NCBI GenBank assembly: GCA_024103135.1
Contig: JAGFIZ010000137.1
Span: 58,241 to 122,240 of the forward strand
Source: Bradyrhizobiaceae bacterium
Lineage (GTDB): Bacteria; Bacteroidota; Ignavibacteria; Kapaibacteriales; Kapaibacteriaceae
Length of the DNA: 64,000 nt
Direction: 5' to 3'
Shown here: in pieces, positions 19,888 to 28,407 of the stretch
Position numbering within the stretch: the stretch's first letter is position 1
Layout: the number at the start of each line of letters is the position of its first letter
The notes under the pieces: generated by a model
Seen by the model: the letters and a program-made list of their open reading frames with translations, nothing else
Databases searched by the model: none
What the model was told of the DNA's origin: nothing
Translations under genes and position numbers: made by a program

Positions 19888-20957
19888 CGCTGTTTACTCC
19901 AGGTCCGGTACAACTTTCGGCAGAGGTGCTGGATGCACTGTCACGTCCGCTACTCCACCACCGCTCTGCTGAGTTCACGCAACTGTCGGTGACCATGTGG
20001 CAACACCTTCAAACGGTGTTCTGCACAACCCAGCCAGTACTCGTGGTTGCAGGAAGTGGTACTACGGGCTTGGAGGCAGCCATGTGTAGCACGACGGCGG
20101 AGTCGGATACGATTGTAATCTGCAGTCACGGTCGGTTCGGCGAGCGCCTTGTGCAGATTGCACATTCACACGGCTATAGAGTCGTCCACCACCATGTTGC
20201 CTGGGGATCAACGATCGACGTACAGGAAGTTGTCGACGTGATAACGAACACACCTTCCGCAAAGGCGCTTTGGCTTGTGCACGCCGAGACGTCGACAGGT
20301 GTTGCCTTGCCTCTTAGAGACATTGCACTAGCCGTACGTAGCGTTGCACCTGACCTGCTGATATGTGTTGATGGCGTTACGAGTATCGGCGTACAGGAAG
20401 TGCAGACTGATGCGTGGGATCTAGACGTTGTCGTGGCTGGCTCGCAAAAAGGACTATCCGCTCCTCCTGGTCTTGCAGCAATTGCTGTAAGTCATCGTGC
20501 TCGAACGGCCATGTCTGGACTCACTGTACGATCACACACTCTGAATCTCGCACTAGTACATGCTGCGTATGAAGACCAGCGATGGTATTGGACACCACCG
20601 GTACATACGGTGGCTGCGCTAACGGTATCGTTACAACGCATCGTCGACCAGACGGTGCAGGCACGGTGGCAACACCACGAACAGCTATCTCAAGTGTTGA
20701 AGGCTGGACTACAGAAGCAAGGACTGACGTTGTACGGCGATGCTACGGCCACGGGTGTCATCGTTGTGAACCATCCACAACCAAAGGCACTACGCGACGT
20801 GTTAAGGCGAGAATGGGACATCGTTGTTGCTGGTGGTCAAGGTACACTACAACACTCTGCTTTTCGAATTGGCACCATGGGTGCCCTCGAGATGAAGGAC
20901 ATTGAGTTCTTCTTACAGTCATTGAATGCAAGTCAGAATCTCCTCCAAGGATCATGA
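19884..20957 (+). CDS. Class V aminotransferase (alanine-glyoxylate/serine-pyruvate type)
   Basis: 357 residues of a PLP-dependent fold-type I enzyme. It begins with the family's TPGPVQLSAEVLDAL motif and HHRSAEF. The PLP-binding lysine is Lys189 in AGSQKGLSAPPG, preceded by DLLICVDGVTSIG, where Asp contacts the cofactor. This group transfers the amino group of serine or alanine to glyoxylate or pyruvate; related proteins were long annotated as a 'soluble hydrogenase subunit'. ATGA overlaps join it to both neighbours (19884-19887 and 20954-20957). A link to the nucleotide-pool enzyme downstream is not obvious. Confidence 0.88.
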   Translation: MTLFTPGPVQLSAEVLDALSRPLLHHRSAEFTQLSVTMWQHLQTVFCTTQPVLVVAGSGTTGLEAAMCSTTAESDTIVICSHGRFGERLVQIAHSHGYRVVHHHVAWGSTIDVQEVVDVITNTPSAKALWLVHAETSTGVALPLRDIALAVRSVAPDLLICVDGVTSIGVQEVQTDAWDLDVVVAGSQKGLSAPPGLAAIAVSHRARTAMSGLTVRSHTLNLALVHAAYEDQRWYWTPPVHTVAALTVSLQRIVDQTVQARWQHHEQLSQVLKAGLQKQGLTLYGDATATGVIVVNHPQPKALRDVLRREWDIVVAGGQGTLQHSAFRIGTMGALEMKDIEFFLQSLNASQNLLQGS

Positions 20958-22189
20958 CAACAATCGTTCTCGCAACAGGCAACACACACAAGGTGCAGGA
21001 ACTGACCCTGCTGTTCAACATGAACGGATGGAATCAGATCACTTTGGTGCCGATCACCAGTTTGGTTCCGGATTTCGCACCAGTTGAAGATGGCGAGAAC
21101 TTCGAAACCAATGCCTACATCAAGGCACAAGCTGCCTACGCTGCAACGGGGCTACCTGCTCTAGCCGACGATAGTGGTCTGGAAATCGATGCCTTGGATG
21201 GTGCACCAGGTGTGTATAGTGCACGCTTTAGCGGCGATAATGCGACGGATGCGAGCAACCGTGCAGAAGTCCGGAGGCGTCTTGAAGAGAAAGGACTTTC
21301 CTCGTCAGTAGCTGCCTTCAGGTGTGTGCTCTGTCTGGTAACGGACAATCAAGTACTGTTTGGTGAGGGGGCATGTACCGGCACAATCAGTATTGCTGAG
21401 AAGGGCGATCATGGATTTGGATATGATTCGATGTTTACTCCAGATCAAGGGCATCTGACGTTTGCAGAATTGACATCAGAGCAGAAAGCACGGCACAGTC
21501 ATCGTGCCATGGCCGTTGCCGATCTAGTGAGGCGGAGTTCAAATTCAACTAACGTCGATACCATCTCTAACACTCGTTCAGAGGCGGACACTAGTGATCT
21601 GCTCGTTGAAGCCTGCGTACTCAGCACCCTTGCTCGTTGGTCAGACTTGCAACAGCTCTTGCAGGACAACATTCGATCAGAGAACAATTGCGCTGAGTTA
21701 TACGAAGTCCTCCTTCAGACCTACCTCTTTGCCGGTTATCCTGTTGCACTCGAAGCGCTCAGCGTGCTGCATACCGTAGCAACGGCGAAGTATCCTCACC
21801 TGCAACGTCGTGCTGAGACCTTTGATGAAGTAGTGTTTCGGGAAAGGGGGCTTGGCTTTTATCGTTCCGTTTACGGAAGCGTAGCCGACAAAATGCAAGC
21901 AGCCTTGACCAAGGTTACCCCCGACCTAGCTGACTGGATGATTGTTGAAGGATACGGCAAGACCTTGAGCAGACCAGGAGTCAGCCCCATAAAGCGTGAA
22001 TTGTGCGTGGTGGCTGTGCTTGCAACACAAGGACACATGCGTCAACTTACCTCACACATTCGTGGGGCTGCTTTACTTGGGGCGACAAGACCGCAGATTG
22101 AGCGAGCACTAGCACACGTATGGAAGCACGGTAGCAGACACCTTCAGCAAGAGATCGAGGCGCTGGTGTTATCCTACTCAGCTGTCTAG
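20954..22189 (+). CDS. RdgB/HAM1 dITP-XTP pyrophosphatase fused to CMD/AhpD-like domain
   Basis: 411 residues, about twice the length of RdgB. Residues 1-195 are a full RdgB: ATGNTHKVQEL near the start, then ADDSGLEIDALDGAPGVYSARF, the SGDNATD motif, GFGYDSMF and a final EQKARHSHRA. This enzyme removes inosine and xanthosine triphosphates to protect DNA and RNA. After a Ser/Thr-rich linker (about 195-215) comes a carboxymuconolactone-decarboxylase-like region to the end, with RPGVSPIKRELCVVAVLA and LTSHIRGAALLGATRPQIERAL. It lacks the CxxC of the AhpD peroxidase group, so its chemistry is unknown. No stop, and no suitably placed start codon, separates the two parts. The stop directly abuts the convergent lipoprotein gene. 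Confidence 0.88.
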   Translation: MTTIVLATGNTHKVQELTLLFNMNGWNQITLVPITSLVPDFAPVEDGENFETNAYIKAQAAYAATGLPALADDSGLEIDALDGAPGVYSARFSGDNATDASNRAEVRRRLEEKGLSSSVAAFRCVLCLVTDNQVLFGEGACTGTISIAEKGDHGFGYDSMFTPDQGHLTFAELTSEQKARHSHRAMAVADLVRRSSNSTNVDTISNTRSEADTSDLLVEACVLSTLARWSDLQQLLQDNIRSENNCAELYEVLLQTYLFAGYPVALEALSVLHTVATAKYPHLQRRAETFDEVVFRERGLGFYRSVYGSVADKMQAALTKVTPDLADWMIVEGYGKTLSRPGVSPIKRELCVVAVLATQGHMRQLTSHIRGAALLGATRPQIERALAHVWKHGSRHLQQEIEALVLSYSAV

Positions 22190-23062
22190 TTACGGCTTTT
22201 TGAAGAGGAAGATAGGTGCTTCAATTGCCGAAGCGCCAGCGAAGGTTCCTAGTCCACCGTGAACGTTACTTAGTCTGTAGTCGTACTCAGCGCGACGTCC
22301 AAGACCAACACTCCTAAACCAGTTCTGGAAAGCGTCATCACCAGCATACACAATGATTCTGTGGTTGCCGAACCATTTGAACGCTGCCCATACTACGGGC
22401 GTGTTAGCGGCCAAGCTAAAGCCATAGCGCGTGCGCTCACTTGCAACGAGTGTTCCATCCTGGAAGTCTTTCTTGCGAATACGACCATTGGTGTCCGCGG
22501 TGGCTGGTATCAGATAACTGCCATAGTTCGTGGTATCCAAACATTCAACAGCGATCACGTACTGGGTTATCCCGGGCTGTCCTTGCCACGAGATGCCCAA
22601 TGAGTCTACGGGCTTCAGCTCATTGTCCTCACCAGGGTACCATAGGCTATCCGTTGGCTTCCTTTCCCAAACAAACGGTGCCTTGGTTCTTGCTGTTGCC
22701 GTTGCATGTTTTCCTATTGCAGTCACACTCAGCTCGTAGGTGCTTTCGTACTTGACGCGAAACGAAGTATCGGCTGGTAAATAGTTGCCACCCGTAGAAT
22801 CATCGACAAAAACCATGGGGATGGGCGTTCCATTCTCCAGCAAGGTCACCTGTGCATCACGGATGGATGCTGTGGCCAGCTTGAACGTATCGGAAATTGG
22901 TTGGCTTTGATAAACCCGCAAATGGGTAATGGGTTGGCCGGCGATGACAAATCCTTCAATCACTAATTGTGGTACGTAGTCTTCAGGAATTGGGTCGGCG
23001 CAACCCTGAATTGCAACTAGAGCAACAACACCGAGAACAACGGAATACAGTAGACGTCTCAT
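22190..23062 (-). CDS. DUF4249-like outer-membrane lipoprotein
   Basis: 290 residues. The N-terminus MRRLLYSVVLGVVALVAIQGC ends in a lipobox, giving a lipid-anchored protein. The pattern VIEGFVIAGQPITHLRVYQSQPI followed by a beta-rich region (RDAQVTLLENG) resembles the DUF4249 family, which in Bacteroidota usually sits beside a TonB-dependent receptor. Its start overlaps the receptor gene's stop by 4 bases (ATGA), which fits a receptor-lipoprotein pair in the outer membrane. The ligand is unknown. The family assignment rests on pattern and context only. Confidence 0.75.
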   Translation of the reverse strand: MRRLLYSVVLGVVALVAIQGCADPIPEDYVPQLVIEGFVIAGQPITHLRVYQSQPISDTFKLATASIRDAQVTLLENGTPIPMVFVDDSTGGNYLPADTSFRVKYESTYELSVTAIGKHATATARTKAPFVWERKPTDSLWYPGEDNELKPVDSLGISWQGQPGITQYVIAVECLDTTNYGSYLIPATADTNGRIRKKDFQDGTLVASERTRYGFSLAANTPVVWAAFKWFGNHRIIVYAGDDAFQNWFRSVGLGRRAEYDYRLSNVHGGLGTFAGASAIEAPIFLFKKP

Positions 23063-25308
23063 TTAAAGCGCACCTCAACGGAGATGGTTGGAAGGATAGG
23101 AAGCAGGCGAACATCGGTAACGGTGGTGACCGGTTTCGATGTGTCGTAGTAGCGGAACCAGATGTCGCGTCGGCTATACACGTTGTAGATGTCCAGGAAA
23201 AACCTGAACGGCAAATCCCACAACGTTGTGGAATAGTTGACGTTGAGATTTAACTGATGTGAACCCGGTAGACGTAATCCCCAGCGTTGTGACGGGTACA
23301 CCATTACCAAGCCCCCTTCCCAATCAGGCATGCTGCCAGCCATCTGTGAAGTAGCCCCGGTGTAGGATTGTCCGCTCTGATAGGTAAAGGTTGCTCCGAT
23401 CTCCCACTCATCAGACAGTGAGTAGAGTGCATTGACCTTGAAGTCATGACGTCTGTCGTACTTGGGTCTGAAGCGCGCACCTTGGTTCACACTGTCAAAC
23501 TGTGCGTAAACGAAGCCAAGTCCATAGCCGAGCCAGCCGGTGAGCCGACCCATCTTCCGTTGAATGAACAACTCGGCGCCGTATGATTCTCCATTGCCGA
23601 TGTAGAACACATCTGATACCGTGCTGGCTTGAGCCTGTCGGAAGCGAAGTTCGTTGAGATTAAACATGCGTTTATAGTAGACGTCCACATTTAGTGTAAG
23701 GCCTTCGAGCGGCTGCGTCTCAACGGCAACGATGTAGTGGTCGGCTCGTGCAGCAGGTACGGTAGTGTCTGTTGGTAGCCAGGTATCGAAGAATGAAAAG
23801 TCAGGGAACGAGGCAAGTCGTAGATACTGGTGGAACTGTCCCCAGGCTGCCTTCACGGCAAGCCCATCAGTAAGTTGCATACGAGCGGCAAGGCGTGGGT
23901 CGAAGGTGGTAAGTCCACTTACATTCCAGTAGTTGCCACGAATACCGCTCTGCAGACTCAGTCTGTCGGTAACCAGCCAGTTTGCCTGTGCAAAGACTCC
24001 ATGGACGTTGTCGTTCCCTTCGATGCGTATGCCACCTTTACCACCCGATGCATCGTTTTGCGAGCCAGTCTGTTGGTCGTAAATAAAGTTATAGATCGTG
24101 CCTTCGTACCCAGCTTTGAGTGTTAGGTCGCCAGTGGCATACCACTCGACAAAGGTCTTAAGCGTATAGTCAATGATGCTATTCTCGATACTGAACTTGA
24201 AGCCACTCTGGTTGCCAGAGAACCCATTCTTGTATCTCGATCCAGAAACCGTTGTTTGCATGAACAGGTTGGCGTCAAAGATGTGCGTCCAGTTCAACGA
24301 GCTAGCCTGGTTGCCAATGCCAACTTCAAACCGAATACCAGGTTGCTCGAGCGTAAGCAAGTCATTGGTAAGGAATCCAGAGATCGACAGCTTGTCGTTA
24401 TCTCCAAAGTTCTGTGTGAGTTTGGCATTCACATCGTAGAAGTTGAAGTTCGGATATGGATTCTCTGGGTCTTCAGGGAGCAGTCCCAGTAGCAGGTCGA
24501 GGTAGGTTCGTCGGCCACCAATGAACCAAGAGCCATTGCCAAGCGGACCCTGCACAGAGGCCTTGGAGCTAATGAGGCCAAGTCCTACAAGACCTTCCAC
24601 GTGGTCGCGATTGCCATCTTTCTGTGTAACGTTCAGGACCGCCGACATACGACCACCGAATTCGGCCGGGAAACCACCCTTGAGCAGCTCGACGTCCTTT
24701 ACCGCTTCGGTGTTGAAAGCAGAGATAAAGCCAAACAGGTGTGTCGGATTGTACACCGTCATCCCATCTAACAGTACCAGGTTCTGATCGGGCGAACCAC
24801 CGCGGATGTACAAGCCGCTCGAGATTTGTGACGACGTCAGCACACCTGGTAGCATCTGCAAGGCACGAAACAGGTCTGCTTCTCCCCCAACCCGGATCTG
24901 CGCAAGCTGCTTCACTGGAATGTCAACGCGGGATATCGAGATCTGACGTTTCTCGTTCTCCCTATCGGCTTGTACTGTGACCTGTTCCTTTAGAACCGTG
25001 CTTTCGTGCATCGCAATACGAAGCGTTAGCCCCGATGGTGGTACGACCACCTCAATCGACTTACGCTCATAGCCAAGAGCACTAATCTCTATGGTGTGAG
25101 TGCCAGGGCTGACGTTGTTGATGACAAAGTAGCCTGCCTTGTTGGTGTAGGCGCCAAGCTTTGTCTTTGCAACCCGAACGGTTGCACCTACTAGCGTTTC
25201 CTTCGAAACCGAATCTTCGACAAATCCCGAGATTGTTCTGTCTGTTGGACTGGCAAATACTGGAAGTGAAAGGAGGACGAGTAAAACCGTAAGTATGGAA
25301 ATACGCAT
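23059..25308 (-). CDS. TonB-dependent receptor with carboxypeptidase-regulatory-like domain
   Basis: About 749 residues. The ATG at 25308 is chosen because it opens directly onto a signal peptide (MRISILTVLLVLLSLPVFA); an earlier in-frame start at 25353 would add 15 residues before it. Residues up to about 105 form a carboxypeptidase-regulatory-like beta domain (TISGFVEDS, TVRVAKTKLGAYTNKAG, GTHTIEISALGY). The plug domain follows (GGEADLFRALQMLPGV, GLYIRGGSPDQNLVLLDGM), then a ~500-residue beta-barrel ending in SVEVRFK with the usual terminal aromatic. It should import a large ligand across the outer membrane using TonB energy. The DUF4249-like lipoprotein is its partner in the operon. It resembles the receptor at 58444 in its N-terminal domain. 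Confidence 0.93.
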   Translation of the reverse strand: MRISILTVLLVLLSLPVFASPTDRTISGFVEDSVSKETLVGATVRVAKTKLGAYTNKAGYFVINNVSPGTHTIEISALGYERKSIEVVVPPSGLTLRIAMHESTVLKEQVTVQADRENEKRQISISRVDIPVKQLAQIRVGGEADLFRALQMLPGVLTSSQISSGLYIRGGSPDQNLVLLDGMTVYNPTHLFGFISAFNTEAVKDVELLKGGFPAEFGGRMSAVLNVTQKDGNRDHVEGLVGLGLISSKASVQGPLGNGSWFIGGRRTYLDLLLGLLPEDPENPYPNFNFYDVNAKLTQNFGDNDKLSISGFLTNDLLTLEQPGIRFEVGIGNQASSLNWTHIFDANLFMQTTVSGSRYKNGFSGNQSGFKFSIENSIIDYTLKTFVEWYATGDLTLKAGYEGTIYNFIYDQQTGSQNDASGGKGGIRIEGNDNVHGVFAQANWLVTDRLSLQSGIRGNYWNVSGLTTFDPRLAARMQLTDGLAVKAAWGQFHQYLRLASFPDFSFFDTWLPTDTTVPAARADHYIVAVETQPLEGLTLNVDVYYKRMFNLNELRFRQAQASTVSDVFYIGNGESYGAELFIQRKMGRLTGWLGYGLGFVYAQFDSVNQGARFRPKYDRRHDFKVNALYSLSDEWEIGATFTYQSGQSYTGATSQMAGSMPDWEGGLVMVYPSQRWGLRLPGSHQLNLNVNYSTTLWDLPFRFFLDIYNVYSRRDIWFRYYDTSKPVTTVTDVRLLPILPTISVEVRFK

Positions 25309-25371
25309 AAATAGAATCGGTGTAGAAAGCACCCATGACGAAACACGACCCATGAAGTTTCAAGAAAGCCA

Positions 25372-25379
25372 TAACTTTG
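25372..25379 (+). promoter_or_regulatory. Possible -7 promoter element before the ferredoxin gene
   Basis: TAACTTTG matches the Bacteroidota -7 consensus TAnnTTTG, 19 bases before the ferredoxin ATG. No TTG lies at the expected -33 distance, so support is weak. Confidence 0.35.
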
Positions 25380-25398
25380 TACGTTAACACTTAACGCT

Positions 25399-25743
25399 AT
25401 GGCTATCTACATTACCTCCGATTGTATCAACTGCGGTGCTTGTGAACCTGAATGCCCAAACACCGCAATTTATGAAGCTGGTGCTCCGTGGACTCTAGCT
25501 GGTGAAGAGCACAGCGACTCCACCTCTCCTGGTGGATTCAAGGGTGACTTCTTCTCTGCCGAGTTCTATTACATCGTTCCCGACAAATGCACGGAATGCA
25601 AGGGCTTCCATGACGAGCCACAGTGTGCGGCCGTCTGCCCAGTAGATTGTTGCCTACCCGACCCCAACAACGTCGAGACCGAAGAGCAGTTGCTCAAGAA
25701 GAAGGACTATCTGGACAGCATCGACGTAATCCGTCTACGCTGA
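25399..25743 (+). CDS. 4Fe-4S dicluster ferredoxin
   Basis: 114 residues. It has the first cluster motif [12 protein letters not shown] near residue 9 and a second set beginning at [22 protein letters not shown], with an insertion between the second and third Cys of that set, as in the YfhL/Allochromatium-type ferredoxins. These soluble proteins carry electrons at very low potential. A ~30-residue insertion separates the clusters. It sits between the divergent TonB receptor and an amidohydrolase gene that follows 17 bases later. The partner oxidoreductase is not visible in the window. Confidence 0.93.
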   Translation: MAIYITSDCINCGACEPECPNTAIYEAGAPWTLAGEEHSDSTSPGGFKGDFFSAEFYYIVPDKCTECKGFHDEPQCAAVCPVDCCLPDPNNVETEEQLLKKKDYLDSIDVIRLR

Positions 25744-25760
25744 AAAACCCCTACTGTTGA

Positions 25761-27227
25761 ATGACGCATACCGGCTGTGAGATTCACATTGAACGAGGGA
25801 GAATCCGTGCGATCCTCCCCCACTCGAACAGTGTTGTTGTTCGCACGGAAACCAGAACGTATGAATTCCCGAATGCCTGGGTGTCGGCTGGGTTTGTCGA
25901 TGCTCATGTTCACCTACTCGGACTAGGCAAACGACTTTCGTTGATCTCTCTTCACGAAGCATCCAGCGAGATTGACTGCATTCGCATCCTCCAGGACGCT
26001 GCACTTCCGCAGAACGGCTGGCTTCAGGCAATGGGTTGGAATCAGGAGCGCTGGGCTCTTGCGGAGATGCCATCATTGGCCACGTTGTCGATGGCCTTTC
26101 CAGAGACACCAGTAATCTGTTCACGAATCGACGGTCACGCCCTCTGGGTCAATGCCGAAGCATTGAGTCGCGCAGGCATGAAGCACCCAACAGGCATACT
26201 GGTTGACCAGGAGATGGATCAGATGGTTCGTGCCGTGCCGAAGCCCACCAAACAAGAACTTACTCAGCAGTTGATTGCTGCTTCGAATGCCTTTGCACGC
26301 GCAGGTGTAACGGAAGTGCATGATATGGACGTGCACCCCGACATTGTTGCGCTCACCCGTGAGCTGGCCGAATCGGCTCGGTTGGCTGTACGTGTACAAT
26401 CCTTTGTTTCTGCACAGGACGACGAGTGGCAACACCAAGGACTACTTCCAGCAGGCGGCGAGCTACAGCGGACTGCCGGTGTGAAAATGTATGCCGATGG
26501 TGCCTTGGGTTCGCGTGGTGCGGCATTCTTTGATCAGTACGCAGACGATCAGACCAACGGGTCGCTATTCCTCACGGAAGATGAATTAGTTCGCAAATGC
26601 CTTGATGCCGTCAACGCTGGCTGGTGGTGCATTGCCGTTCATGCCATTGGTGATGCTGCAGTCCATAGAGTACTCAATGCCTTTGAACGTGTTCGTCAGG
26701 ATCCAGCTGGCTCTGAAGTCATTTTACGTCTTGAGCATGCCCAGCATGTTCGCGAAGCCGACCTTCCAAGATTTGCTGATCTACAGGTTGTTGCAAGTGT
26801 ACAACCATCGCAGGCACATTCTGATGCAGGGATGGTGGTACACCGTATTGGGACCAAGCGCATGACCGATGCCTATCGTTGGCAGTCGTTCATCAACGCC
26901 GGTGCAAGAATCTGCACCGGTACCGACGCTCCGATTGAACATGAGTCAGCTCTGCATACGATCTACGCTGCAACACACCGCCCTGGCGATGAGCAAGGTG
27001 GTTGGAAACACGACGAAGTCCTCCATTGCGACCAAGCCCTACTCGCCGCCACGCAGTGGGCGCATGAGGCAGCAGGGATGGACTACCGACGAGGTTCATT
27101 GCAGGTAGGAATGGATGCTGACCTTGTCGTCTTAGATCGCGATCCGTGTGAACACTCCAGCTCAACACCACAAGCAAAGGTGCTTGCTACTTTTACAGCT
27201 GGCGTCTGCCACACTTCAAACTCGTAA
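25761..27227 (+). CDS. Amidohydrolase family 3 (YtcJ-like) metal-dependent hydrolase
   Basis: 488 residues. It carries the amidohydrolase metal motif in GFVDAHVHLLGLG, a conserved MKMYADGALGSRGAAFF-like block (KMYADGALGSRG), a His block (IAVHAIGDAAVHRVL) and a late GTDAPIEHESALHTIYAA with the catalytic Asp. The C-terminal segment GSLQVGMDADLVVLDRDP is also typical. These TIM-barrel enzymes hydrolyse amide or ester bonds; N-substituted formamide deformylation is known for some, but the substrate here is unknown. There is no signal peptide. It is followed 17 bases later by the ATP-grasp-like gene. Confidence 0.9.
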   Translation: MTHTGCEIHIERGRIRAILPHSNSVVVRTETRTYEFPNAWVSAGFVDAHVHLLGLGKRLSLISLHEASSEIDCIRILQDAALPQNGWLQAMGWNQERWALAEMPSLATLSMAFPETPVICSRIDGHALWVNAEALSRAGMKHPTGILVDQEMDQMVRAVPKPTKQELTQQLIAASNAFARAGVTEVHDMDVHPDIVALTRELAESARLAVRVQSFVSAQDDEWQHQGLLPAGGELQRTAGVKMYADGALGSRGAAFFDQYADDQTNGSLFLTEDELVRKCLDAVNAGWWCIAVHAIGDAAVHRVLNAFERVRQDPAGSEVILRLEHAQHVREADLPRFADLQVVASVQPSQAHSDAGMVVHRIGTKRMTDAYRWQSFINAGARICTGTDAPIEHESALHTIYAATHRPGDEQGGWKHDEVLHCDQALLAATQWAHEAAGMDYRRGSLQVGMDADLVVLDRDPCEHSSSTPQAKVLATFTAGVCHTSNS

Positions 27228-27244
27228 CATCCGAGAGGCGTATC

Positions 27245-28375
27245 ATGCTGCCTGAACTTCAACGCGAAGTCAATTCACGAATCACACCAGAGGCGTATCA
27301 GCAACTGAGGCAGAACCTCGATTCGTGGCTCGACATGACGATTCAGTATCGTGTTGCAGAGATGCCCATCATGGTGTCGGCAGAGTTTGCTGCTGCCATG
27401 CAGAAGGCTGCAGTGGAGATCATCACGGAGTGTGTGAAGTCTGAGGCTGAGCGTCCCCTCTTCTCCGTGGTAGATTTTGCCGTTTGCCAGGATGAAGCAG
27501 GTGTGTACATCCCCCGCCTCATCGAGCTCCAGGGGTTCCCGTCGCTGTTCGGCTATCAAGTGCTGCTGTGTGATATGTACAAGCAGACCTATGGAATCAA
27601 CGAAGGGACGCCGTTTCTAAGCGGCCTTGATCATGCCTCGTACATGCAGTTGTTGCGTCAGAGCATCTTTGCTGACGCCGACCCAGCAGCTTGCGTACTA
27701 CTTGAGATCGATCCATTCGAGCAGAAGACCTTGCCTGACTTCCTAGCACTACGAAAGTACCTAGGCCTGAACATCGTAAACATCCGCGATGTTCGCAAGG
27801 TGGGTAACCAATTACACGCACCGGTGAATGGTACGATGACGCGTCTTGAGCGAATCTTTAATCGGGCCATCGTCGATGAACTCACCGATATGGGTGTTGT
27901 CCTGGACTTTGATTGGAACGACGATCTGGATGTACAGTGGGCTGGTAAACCCGAATGGTACTTTAAGATCAGTAAGGACTCGATGCCAGGCCTTTCTCAT
28001 CCAACTGTACCGAAGTCCTCTCTACTGTCCGATATTACCGAGCCCCCTACCAACCTCGAATCATACGTGCTCAAGCCCCTATACGCCTTCGCGGGAAAGG
28101 GCGTTGTGGTGGGTCCGACACAGGCAGACTTGGATGCGATTGCCCAGGCCGACAAGTCGGCATGGATGCTGCAGGAGCGTGTAACGTACGCTGATTGTGT
28201 GCCGACACCTCAGGGAGCAAATCGAGTCGAGATACGTATCATGATGGTGTGGCTGGAAGGGGCTAAGGCACCTGTTCCGGTGATCTCGTTGGCACGAACC
28301 GGACGTGGCTTGTTGATGGGAGCACGATACAATACGATTGAGTGGACTGGCAGTAGCGGTTGTTTGTTCTGCTAA
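27245..28375 (+). CDS. Uncharacterised protein with possible ATP-grasp-like fold and C-terminal CxxC
   Basis: 376 residues; I do not recognise a named family with certainty. Residues about 275-300 (SYVLKPLYAFAGKGVVVGPT) resemble the ATP-binding Lys and glycine loop of ATP-grasp ligases. Later NRVEIRIMMVW and ISLARTGRGLLMGARYNT could supply the metal-binding Glu and Asn. The protein ends in GCLFC, a C-terminal CxxC that could bind metal or form a disulfide. The N-terminal half has IPRLIELQGFPSLFGYQ, a striking conserved-looking block. No signal peptide or membrane segment is visible. It probably shares a transcript with the amidohydrolase. A peptide-ligase-like activity is only a guess. Confidence 0.6.
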   Translation: MLPELQREVNSRITPEAYQQLRQNLDSWLDMTIQYRVAEMPIMVSAEFAAAMQKAAVEIITECVKSEAERPLFSVVDFAVCQDEAGVYIPRLIELQGFPSLFGYQVLLCDMYKQTYGINEGTPFLSGLDHASYMQLLRQSIFADADPAACVLLEIDPFEQKTLPDFLALRKYLGLNIVNIRDVRKVGNQLHAPVNGTMTRLERIFNRAIVDELTDMGVVLDFDWNDDLDVQWAGKPEWYFKISKDSMPGLSHPTVPKSSLLSDITEPPTNLESYVLKPLYAFAGKGVVVGPTQADLDAIAQADKSAWMLQERVTYADCVPTPQGANRVEIRIMMVWLEGAKAPVPVISLARTGRGLLMGARYNTIEWTGSSGCLFC

Positions 28376-28407
28376 TACCAATCCACTCAGTTATGGTGCT
28401 GTCATTG

